Shown: piece by piece, positions 1-5,672 of the stretch | Layout of the letters: the number at the start of each line of letters is the position of its first letter | How positions within the stretch are numbered: position 1 is the first letter of the stretch | DNA from: Candidatus Omnitrophota bacterium | GTDB taxonomy: Bacteria > Omnitrophota > Gorgyraeia > Zapsychrales > Fredricksoniimonadaceae | Assembly (NCBI GenBank): GCA_016789035.1 | Contig: JAEUSC010000019.1 | Span: forward strand, 1 to 11,079 | Direction of reading: 5' to 3' | Length of the DNA stretch: 11,079 nucleotides | Position numbers and translations under genes: made by a program | The notes under the pieces: generated by a model | What the model saw: only the letters and a program-made list of their open reading frames with translations | Database searches by the model: none | Told to the model about the DNA's origin: nothing

Positions 1-360
1 CAGGCAGTCAAAGAGGCGCAAAATGAGGTTGTTGTGTGGGGAACCGGCAGGCCCCGTCGGGAATTTATTTTCACCGATGATTTTGTTGGCGGTTCGTTGT
101 ATTTGATGAGGCATTATGTGCAATCAGACATTATCAATTTAGGGGTTGGCACGGATATTTCGATTAGAGAGCTTGCGGTAATATTAAAAGGCGTGTCTGG
201 ATTCAAGGGAAAGTTGGTCTTCGATGCATCTAAGCCCGACGGGACTATGCGCAAGCTTTTGGACCATCGTAAGATTTCGGATCTCGGATGGAGACCAAAA
301 ACATCACTGGCAAAAGGAATCGCTGAAACCTTCCACTGGTATTCGAAGTCCGGGGTTTGA
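1..360 (+). CDS. fcl: GDP-L-fucose synthase family protein, C-terminal part (5' end outside window)
   Basis: The reading frame is open from base 1 and ends at TGA 358-360, giving about 119 residues against roughly 310-320 for the family. Only the C-terminal half of an extended SDR is present. Family hallmarks are VVWGTGRPRREFIFTDD (residues 10-27 of the fragment), an INLGVGTDISIREL block, FDASKPDGTMRKLLD and a final LGWRPKTSLAKGI segment. Fcl converts GDP-4-keto-6-deoxymannose to GDP-L-fucose by 3,5-epimerisation and NADPH reduction. The NAD(P)-binding motif and catalytic Tyr/Lys lie upstream and cannot be checked. In Campylobacter, relatives of this family act as C4 reductases or epimerases on GDP-heptoses, so with heptose genes downstream the substrate may not be the fucose precursor. 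Family assignment is firm; exact substrate is not. Confidence 0.85.
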   Translation, partial: QAVKEAQNEVVVWGTGRPRREFIFTDDFVGGSLYLMRHYVQSDIINLGVGTDISIRELAVILKGVSGFKGKLVFDASKPDGTMRKLLDHRKISDLGWRPKTSLAKGIAETFHWYSKSGV

Positions 361-361
361 T

Positions 362-757
362 ATGAATATCAAAATCATTCGTTCGATTCACTTGTATTCT
401 GGGTGCTTTCTCATGCCGCTGATCGTTTTTTTTATGATAACCGGGCTGCTTCAGACGTTTAATTTGCATCGACCTAAAAAGGACGGGAATTACAAACCGT
501 GGGCTGTTGTGGAGTCTGTCTCGCAGGTGCATAAGCGCCAGAGATATGAAACAGACTCATTTTCTCCGCCGTCATCGCGCATTTTTCAGATCTTAATTGT
601 CATCATGACAATAGGATTGCTGATAAATTTGATTATGGGAATCATTCTGGCTTTTAAATTTGGTCATGCCTGGGTTGTTTGGATATCCTTGGTTTTGGGA
701 ATTCTTGTTCCTGTTGTTGTTTTGTGGTTGCCGTGGCTACATAAATCAACGGGTTAA
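362..757 (+). CDS. Small three-helix membrane protein, PepSY-associated TM-like, function unknown
   Basis: The start is taken at ATG 362, one base after the preceding stop; an upstream in-frame ATG at 224 would lie deep inside the upstream gene. The 131-residue product opens with a short basic segment and IRSIHLYSG, followed by a hydrophobic helix at about residues 12-33. A polar loop with several Lys/Arg (about 34-72) precedes two helices at about 75-98 and 103-125. The 'R-x-x-H-x-x-x-G' opening and the HK near residue 57 recall PepSY-associated transmembrane proteins. That resemblance is from memory and weak. No catalytic motif, signal-peptidase site or lipobox is visible. It sits between two sugar-nucleotide SDR genes, possibly as a passenger, and I cannot assign a function. 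Confidence 0.7.
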   Translation: MNIKIIRSIHLYSGCFLMPLIVFFMITGLLQTFNLHRPKKDGNYKPWAVVESVSQVHKRQRYETDSFSPPSSRIFQILIVIMTIGLLINLIMGIILAFKFGHAWVVWISLVLGILVPVVVLWLPWLHKSTG

Positions 758-783
758 TCGTAAAGTTATTAACTGATTGGAAT

Positions 784-787
784 GGAG
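784..787 (+). promoter_or_regulatory. Ribosome binding site that favours the ATG 794 start
   Basis: GGAG lies six bases before ATG 794. The other in-frame ATG at 782 overlaps this GGAG and has no such motif upstream. Starting at 794 also gives an N-terminus that begins directly with the Rossmann strand MKILITGAGG. Confidence 0.6.
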
Positions 788-793
788 TGTTCA

Positions 794-1726
794 ATGAAAA
801 TTTTAATTACCGGTGCGGGTGGATATATTGGTTCTATCCTGACGCCGACGTTGCTTGCTGCAGGGCATTCGGTCACAGCCTTGGATAATTTTATGTACAA
901 CCAAACATCTTTGTTGGATTGCTGTCTGGATGATAAGTTGACGATTGTCCGCGGAGATGTTCGCAATAAAGCCTTGATGGAGAAATGTCTCAAAGATGCC
1001 GATGCCATATTTCCTTTGGCCTGTTTAACAGGAGCGCCGTTGTGCGCACAGGATCCTGTAGGAGCTCAGTCCATTCTTTTTGATGCGGTTGACATGATGC
1101 TTAAGATGACAAGCAAAAATCAAATGATTATATTTCCGACGACAAACAGCGGGTATGGCATTGGAGAGAAGGGGAAATTCTGCGATGAAAAAACACCTTT
1201 GCGGCCGATCTCACTCTACGGCAAGCTCAAAGTTCAGGCGGAAGAGGCTATCCTGAATTCTGGGCAGGGGATAACGCTGCGTTTGGCCACCGCTTTTGGG
1301 TTTTCTCCGCGTATGCGCCTGGATTTATTGGTCAATGATTTCGTCTATAGAGCTGTGCATGACCGTTTCGTAGTGCTTTTTGAAGCCCATTTTAAACGCA
1401 ACTACATTCACGTACGCGACATTGCCAAGGCCTTCTTGCATGGCTTGCAGAATTTTGATCGCATGAAGAATGAAGCTTATAATGTCGGATTAAGCGACGC
1501 TAATTTAAGCAAGCTGGAGCTTTGTCAGGAAATTAAGAAACAACTTCCTGATTTTTATTTCGTGGAGGCGACCATTGGCGAAGATCCCGATAAACGCGAT
1601 TACATTGTCTCCAATGAAAAGATTGAAAAGACTGGATTTAAGCCTGATGTAAATCTGGCAAAAGGTATTGGCGAATTAATCAAGGCTTATAAGGTGATTA
1701 AAAGAAACCAATATGCAAACATTTAG
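794..1726 (+). CDS. Extended SDR sugar-nucleotide dehydrogenase/epimerase, resembling GDP-heptose 4-dehydrogenase (Cj1427 type)
   Basis: This 310-residue protein is a complete extended short-chain dehydrogenase. GAGGYIG at residues 7-13 is the NAD-binding glycine motif, and Asp31 at the end of strand 2 suits NAD rather than NADP. TTNSGYG lies at 116-122 and the catalytic Tyr142-x-x-x-Lys146 pair is intact. The substrate half contains SPRMRLDLLVNDFVYRA (171-187), RNYIHVRDIA (202-211) and GEDPDKRDY (262-270). From memory, these blocks closely resemble Campylobacter jejuni Cj1427, which oxidises C4 of GDP-D-glycero-alpha-D-manno-heptose with tightly bound NAD. The kinase, nucleotidyltransferase and GmhB homologues downstream fit that reaction. 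A generic UDP-sugar 4-epimerase is the alternative. The fold is certain; the substrate is inferred. ATG 794 is preferred over 782 because of the GGAG at 784-787. Confidence 0.85.
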   Translation: MKILITGAGGYIGSILTPTLLAAGHSVTALDNFMYNQTSLLDCCLDDKLTIVRGDVRNKALMEKCLKDADAIFPLACLTGAPLCAQDPVGAQSILFDAVDMMLKMTSKNQMIIFPTTNSGYGIGEKGKFCDEKTPLRPISLYGKLKVQAEEAILNSGQGITLRLATAFGFSPRMRLDLLVNDFVYRAVHDRFVVLFEAHFKRNYIHVRDIAKAFLHGLQNFDRMKNEAYNVGLSDANLSKLELCQEIKKQLPDFYFVEATIGEDPDKRDYIVSNEKIEKTGFKPDVNLAKGIGELIKAYKVIKRNQYANI

Positions 1727-1749
1727 CACAGGTGCGAAATTAAAAACAT

Positions 1750-1775
1750 GCACACGTACAAATGGTTTTGTGTGC
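1750..1775. repeat. Short inverted repeat in the gap before the radical SAM gene
   Basis: GCACAC (1750-1755) and GTGTGC (1770-1775) form a perfect 6-bp stem around a 14-base loop, in the 76-base gap between the SDR and radical SAM genes. No T-run follows, so it is not a convincing intrinsic terminator. It may be an mRNA structure or chance. Confidence 0.3.
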
Positions 1776-1802
1776 TCTTAAGTTCCTTTGTGAAGAGGTC
1801 AC

Positions 1803-3317
1803 ATGTCTAAACAGCTCGATATTCTATTTATTCATCCCAATGCCTCCCGCAGAATTTATCAAGATCTGGCGAAAGATTACTCTGCCATAGAACCACCGAT
1901 CTGGGCCGGAATGCTGGCGTCGCATTGTTTGTCCCGCGGGTTTGGCGTTGAAATTCTGGACTGCGAAGCTTTGCATTTGACGGACGAAGATTCAGCTGAG
2001 AAAATTCAGGATCTGCGTCCGCGCTTGGCCTGTTTTGTCGTCTATGGCCAGCAACCGTCGGCAAGTTCTCAGAATATGTCGGGGGCGGTTGCCCTCGCGG
2101 ATGAGGTTAAGAAGATTTCACCGGAAACCAAAATTATCTTTGTCGGCGGTCATGTGGCGGCGCTTCCGTTGGATGTCTTACAAAACCATTCCAGTGTGGA
2201 TTTCGTTTGCCAGAATGAAGGCGTGTACACCATTTCATCACTGTTGAAGACTGATCTGTGCACGGATTTGGACAAAGTTTTGGGTCTCGGATACCGCAAG
2301 GACGGCAGAAGTGTGTTAAACGCACCCAGTCCGATTGTCGCAAAGGCCGATTTGCCTCGAGATCTTCCCGGGATCGCGTGGGATAGATTACCAATTAAGA
2401 ATTATCGCACATCATTATGGCATTCCTATCCTAACAAGTCCGTTCGTCAGCCGTTTGCCGCTTTGTATACAAGTCTGGGATGTCCGATGAAGTGTTCATT
2501 TTGCATGATCAATATTATCAATCGCCAAGAGAACGAATATTCGGACGGAAGCGCGGTATTCCGTTATTGGGACCCCGAACACATCATTAAAGAATTTGAT
2601 TTTTTTGCATCGCAAGGGATCACCAACATTAAGATTGCGGATGAGCTTTTTGTTTTAAACCAGAATCATTTTATGAAGCTTTGTCAAATGATCATCGAAC
2701 GAGGCTATCGCTTTAATATGTGGTGTTATTCACGGGTGGATACAGTCAAGGAGCATTATCTGGAAACACTCAAGAAGGCCGGCGTCAATTGGCTGGCGCT
2801 CGGTATTGAAAGCGGTAACACGCGCGTGCGCAAGGACGTCACAAAGGGGCGATTTGAGGATGTGGATATTCGCGACGTTGTGCGAAAGATCCGCGAACAT
2901 GGAATTAATGTCATTGCCAATTATATTTTTGGGTTGCCCGAAGATGATCAGGCCAGTATGCAGACGACGCTGGACCTGGCGATCGAGATGAATACCGAAG
3001 AGGCGAATTTTTATTCGGCCATGGCGTATCCGGGAAGTCCCTTGTACGGACAGGCCCGGCAAGCCGGATGGAAATTACCGTCTACATATGCGGGATTTTC
3101 ACAGCATTCGTACGAAGCGCAGCCGTTACCGACGAAATATGTCTCGGCCCAAGAAGTCTTGGCTTTTCGGGACAAGGCTTGGATGGAGTATCACACCCAT
3201 CCGTCATTTTTAAATCTTTTAAAAGAGAAATTTGGCCAAGTGGCTGTGGATGAAACAGTCAAATCGACACAGATAAAATTAAAACGCAAAATTTTGGAAG
3301 ACGTGGGGGCGAGATAA
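1803..3317 (+). CDS. B12-binding-domain radical SAM protein, substrate unknown
   Basis: The protein has 504 residues. Residues about 5-150 look like a cobalamin-binding domain, with ILFIHPNA near the start, EPPIWAGMLAS at 30-40 and GGHVAALPLDVL (115-126), the strand-turn typical of this class. A radical SAM core follows with CPMKCSFC at 227-234; Cys227, Cys231 and Cys234 would ligate the [4Fe-4S] cluster that cleaves S-adenosylmethionine. Further core signatures are IKIADELFVLN (276-286), ALGIESG (332-338) and NYIFGLPEDD (373-382). The C-terminal 100 residues form a family-specific tail. Relatives do methylations, rearrangements or ring chemistry on unreactive carbons. Its place between an SDR and a heptose-type kinase suggests a sugar, sugar nucleotide or glycan-lipid substrate, which is inference. 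AAGAGG (1793-1798) precedes the ATG by four bases. The enzyme should be oxygen-sensitive. Confidence 0.9.
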   Translation: MSKQLDILFIHPNASRRIYQDLAKDYSAIEPPIWAGMLASHCLSRGFGVEILDCEALHLTDEDSAEKIQDLRPRLACFVVYGQQPSASSQNMSGAVALADEVKKISPETKIIFVGGHVAALPLDVLQNHSSVDFVCQNEGVYTISSLLKTDLCTDLDKVLGLGYRKDGRSVLNAPSPIVAKADLPRDLPGIAWDRLPIKNYRTSLWHSYPNKSVRQPFAALYTSLGCPMKCSFCMINIINRQENEYSDGSAVFRYWDPEHIIKEFDFFASQGITNIKIADELFVLNQNHFMKLCQMIIERGYRFNMWCYSRVDTVKEHYLETLKKAGVNWLALGIESGNTRVRKDVTKGRFEDVDIRDVVRKIREHGINVIANYIFGLPEDDQASMQTTLDLAIEMNTEEANFYSAMAYPGSPLYGQARQAGWKLPSTYAGFSQHSYEAQPLPTKYVSAQEVLAFRDKAWMEYHTHPSFLNLLKEKFGQVAVDETVKSTQIKLKRKILEDVGAR

Positions 3318-3322
3318 ACGTT

Positions 3323-4321
3323 ATGATCATTTCAAGAACACCGTTTCGTATTTCGTTCTTTGGCGGCGGCACAGATTATCCCGGCTGGTATAAAGAACAC
3401 ACGGGGGCTGTCCTTGCCACGACCATTGATAAATATTGTTATATTACCTGCCGTTACCTTCCGCCGTTTTTTGACCATAAATCCCGAATCATTTATTCCA
3501 AGATGGAACACACCCGCACGATTGACGAAATTGATCATCCGTCCGTGCGCGAGGTCTTGCGTTTTCTAAACATCCAGGATGGTATTGAAATCCATCATGA
3601 CGGTGATCTTCCTGCACGTACGGGTTTGGGTTCAAGTTCATCATTTACCGTCGGATTGTTAAATAGTCTTTATGCATTAAAAGGAATCATGCCGACCAAG
3701 GAGCGTTTGGCCAAAGAGGCGATTTATGTTGAGCAAGAGATGATTAAGGAAAATGTCGGGGCCCAGGATCAAACCCTGGCGGCTTACGGCGGTTTTAATT
3801 TGATTGAGTTTGGCGGGGCCAATCATTTGACTGTCCGCCAGGTGACGATTGTTCCGGAAACCTTGGAGCGATTGCAGGACCATTTGATGCTTTTTTTTAC
3901 AGGGTTTTCCCGGACAGCCTCAGAGATTGCTGCGCATCAGATTAGTAATATTCCGAATAAACAAAAAGAGCTGCATTCCATGTACCAGTTAGTTCAGGAA
4001 TCGGTCAATGTTTTAAATAGCAATGACTTGCGTCGTTTTGGCCAGATGCTCGACGATGCATGGAAAATCAAACGCAGCCTGTCGGATAAGATCGCCACTC
4101 CCTATGTGGACGAACTTTATGAAGCGGCCATAAGTGCTGGCGCGCTCGGCGGAAAGCTGCTGGGTGCCGGAGGCGGAGGGTTCGTGTTGTTCTTTGTGGA
4201 GCCGCAACATCGTGCATCCGTCCGTGCGAAGTTCAAGAATTTATTGGAAGTTCCGTTCCGTTTTGAGAATTTAGGAACACAGATTATTTTCTATCAGCCG
4301 AATAGTGGCGTTGTGCGTTAA
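3323..4321 (+). CDS. hddA: GHMP kinase, D-glycero-D-manno-heptose 7-phosphate kinase type
   Basis: The 332-residue protein is a full-length GHMP-family kinase. It opens with RTPFRISFFGGGTDYP (5-20), the sugar-binding N-terminal motif. The ATP-binding loop is PARTGLGSSSSFTVGLL (97-113), and the third motif is GGKLLGAGGGGFVLFF (276-291). HddA phosphorylates the anomeric position of D-glycero-D-manno-heptose 7-phosphate, giving the 1,7-bisphosphate in the GDP-heptose route. Adjacent homologues of HddC and GmhB support this role over galactokinase or fucokinase, but sequence alone does not fix the sugar. The gene starts five bases after the radical SAM stop with only a weak GAG upstream, suggesting translational coupling. 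All three motifs are intact. The symbol names the family; substrate confidence is moderate. Confidence 0.82.
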   Translation: MIISRTPFRISFFGGGTDYPGWYKEHTGAVLATTIDKYCYITCRYLPPFFDHKSRIIYSKMEHTRTIDEIDHPSVREVLRFLNIQDGIEIHHDGDLPARTGLGSSSSFTVGLLNSLYALKGIMPTKERLAKEAIYVEQEMIKENVGAQDQTLAAYGGFNLIEFGGANHLTVRQVTIVPETLERLQDHLMLFFTGFSRTASEIAAHQISNIPNKQKELHSMYQLVQESVNVLNSNDLRRFGQMLDDAWKIKRSLSDKIATPYVDELYEAAISAGALGGKLLGAGGGGFVLFFVEPQHRASVRAKFKNLLEVPFRFENLGTQIIFYQPNSGVVR

Positions 4322-4325
4322 TTTT

Positions 4326-4434
4326 GAGAAGGGAGATAGAAGAGGGGGGAAGGAAGAAAAGAAGGGAATGATTAGTGCGGGAGTACGAAGCGCTTAATAT
4401 TTTTCTTCTCTCTTCTTTCCTCTCTCTTCCTTCT
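4326..4434. repeat. Long purine-tract / pyrimidine-tract imperfect inverted repeat
   Basis: The gap between the kinase and nucleotidyltransferase holds a 43-base run of purines on the + strand (4326-4368, a single T at 4337). A 35-base all-pyrimidine run follows (4400-4434). Aligned by hand, 4327-4361 pairs with 4434-4400 over 35 positions: 25 Watson-Crick, 7 G-U and 3 A/C-type or T/C mismatches. The 38-base loop (4362-4399) contains the palindrome AAGCGCTT (4388-4395). The stem ends five bases before the next ATG. Part of the complementarity is expected simply from the opposite compositions. Confidence 0.65.
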
Positions 4435-4439
4435 AGAGT

Positions 4440-5150
4440 ATGTCGATTACAACTGATTTCGTCATTCTATGCGGCGGGCAAGGGACGCGTTTGCGGTCAA
4501 TTGTGGGTGATTCTCAGAAGGTCTTGGTGCCCGTCGGAAAAGAGCCTTTTCTGGATTTATTAATCAAATACATTCGTGCCCAGGGCGGGCGTCGTGTTAT
4601 TTTGGCTACTGGTTATAAGGCCGATGACGTGCAGGCGCACTGCCGCGATCTGTTTAAAGACATGGATATTGATTTCTCCCGCGAGAATGAGCCGTTGGGG
4701 ACGGGGGGTGCTCTCAAGCAGGCCTGGCAAAAAGTCCGCACGGATAATTTCTTTGTGCTGAACGGTGATTCGTTTTGTCCGGTTGAATTTGAAACCATGC
4801 TCGATTTACACATCGCTTATCAATCCCATGCTACGGTTGCGCTGGCCAAAGTTGATGACAGTCAGGACTATGGAAGCGTTATATTGGATGATGCCGGATG
4901 CGTGACAGCGTTTCAGGAAAAGGTGCCTTCGGGAAATTTAACCTATTTGAATGCGGGGATTTATTGTTTCCGTAACGATTTTAAGAATGAGTTGCCCGAT
5001 GTGAATAAATTTTCTTTAGAAAGAGACTTTTTTCCGTCGATTATTGGTAAGGGATTTTGCGGATATGTGACGGACCAATCGTTTCATGACATAGGGACGC
5101 CGCAACGGTTGAATGAAGCTGTTGAGAAAATTAAAAAATTATGGCCTTAG
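4440..5150 (+). CDS. hddC: Sugar-phosphate nucleotidyltransferase, heptose-1-phosphate guanylyltransferase (HddC) type
   Basis: The 236-residue product is a short nucleotidyltransferase lacking a C-terminal left-handed beta-helix. GGQGTRLRS (12-20) is the nucleotide-binding loop, with Cys11 where most relatives have Ala. Lys27 and PVGKEPFLD (31-39) follow. PLGTGGALK lies at 85-93, the metal-binding NGD at 108-110, NAGIYCF at 171-177 and DIGTPQRLNEA at 217-227. HddC transfers GMP to D-glycero-alpha-D-manno-heptose 1-phosphate to give the GDP sugar. Size, motifs and the adjacent GHMP kinase fit this, although related enzymes make CDP-glucose, dTDP or GDP-mannose-type sugars. The start has only a weak AGAG just after the large inverted repeat, so translation may depend on that structure. 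The family is firm and the substrate inferred. Confidence 0.85.
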   Translation: MSITTDFVILCGGQGTRLRSIVGDSQKVLVPVGKEPFLDLLIKYIRAQGGRRVILATGYKADDVQAHCRDLFKDMDIDFSRENEPLGTGGALKQAWQKVRTDNFFVLNGDSFCPVEFETMLDLHIAYQSHATVALAKVDDSQDYGSVILDDAGCVTAFQEKVPSGNLTYLNAGIYCFRNDFKNELPDVNKFSLERDFFPSIIGKGFCGYVTDQSFHDIGTPQRLNEAVEKIKKLWP

Positions 5151-5671
5151 AGACTATGAAAAAAGACAAGTTGGTATTAGGCAGCGCCGGCAAACCGCAA
5201 CCGGATGCCATCACTGTGGACATTGACCCTGAACATCATCCAGATGTTGTCCATGATTTGCATGTGGTGCCATGGCCGTTTGAAACCAATCAGTTCAAAG
5301 AGATCACCTGCCACCATGTTTTAGAACATCTTAATGACCTTTACGCCGTGATGGGGGAATTGCACCGGATCTGCCGGGCAGATGGGACGGTCTATATCGA
5401 AGTCCCGCATCATACGTCGTGGTGTGCCAAAACGCCGGATCATAAATTGTACTTCAATTATTTTGCCTTCGATGGTTATCTGGCGACGGAGAAAACATGG
5501 CGGACGGGTAAAAAGTTCAAACTTATCAAGCGAGAGATTTCCTTTCATCGTCGGTTTAGAACTTTGGGTTTGCATAAACTGTTTAACGGCCGGCCCATGA
5601 ATTATGAACGCTTTTGGGCGCATATCTGTCCGGCCGAGCATTTCAAAATTTGGTTACAACCTGTCAAATGA
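5141..5671 (+). CDS. Short class I SAM methyltransferase-like protein
   Basis: At 176 residues this is short for a stand-alone methyltransferase. LVLGSAGK (11-18) occupies the place of the SAM-binding glycine loop and VDID (26-29) the acidic end of strand 2. HDLHVVPWPFE (38-48) and HVLEHL (59-64) are typical of the Methyltransf_11-like group, followed by a GTVYIEVP strand near 82-89. The C-terminal part is basic and aromatic-rich, with no further recognised motif. It may methylate a glycan or sugar intermediate, or be a catalytically weak relative; the sequence does not say. The gene overlaps the nucleotidyltransferase stop by ten bases. ATG 5156 is an alternative start that better matches relatives beginning just before the glycine loop. 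Neither start has a strong ribosome binding site. Confidence 0.75.
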   Translation: MALETMKKDKLVLGSAGKPQPDAITVDIDPEHHPDVVHDLHVVPWPFETNQFKEITCHHVLEHLNDLYAVMGELHRICRADGTVYIEVPHHTSWCAKTPDHKLYFNYFAFDGYLATEKTWRTGKKFKLIKREISFHRRFRTLGLHKLFNGRPMNYERFWAHICPAEHFKIWLQPVK

Positions 5672-5672
5672 A

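Noticed and set aside
224..361. Extended start at ATG 224 for the membrane protein gene
   Set aside because: It would overlap the Fcl-family coding region by about 137 bases, and the extra N-terminus has no recognisable features; ATG 362 sits directly after the upstream stop.
753..773. GTTAAT / ATTAAC inverted repeat before the SDR gene
   Set aside because: Only six AT-rich pairs with a nine-base loop overlapping a stop codon; likely chance and no T-run follows.
4326..4434. Intrinsic transcription terminator after the kinase gene
   Set aside because: Although a long stem is possible, it is AT/GA-mixed rather than a compact GC stem and is followed by TAGAGTATG rather than a U-run, and the operon continues in the same direction.
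4375..4563. 62-codon open frame spanning the purine/pyrimidine hairpin and the nucleotidyltransferase start
   Set aside because: Out of frame with the conserved GGQGTRLRS motif; its Ser/Leu-rich translation comes from the low-complexity pyrimidine tract.
5604..5672. Upstream start at ATG 5604 for the His-containing DegT-fold gene
   Set aside because: It overlaps the methyltransferase-like gene by 68 bases, and the added 23 residues do not match the family; ATG 5673 or GTG 5685 leaves a normal N-terminus.
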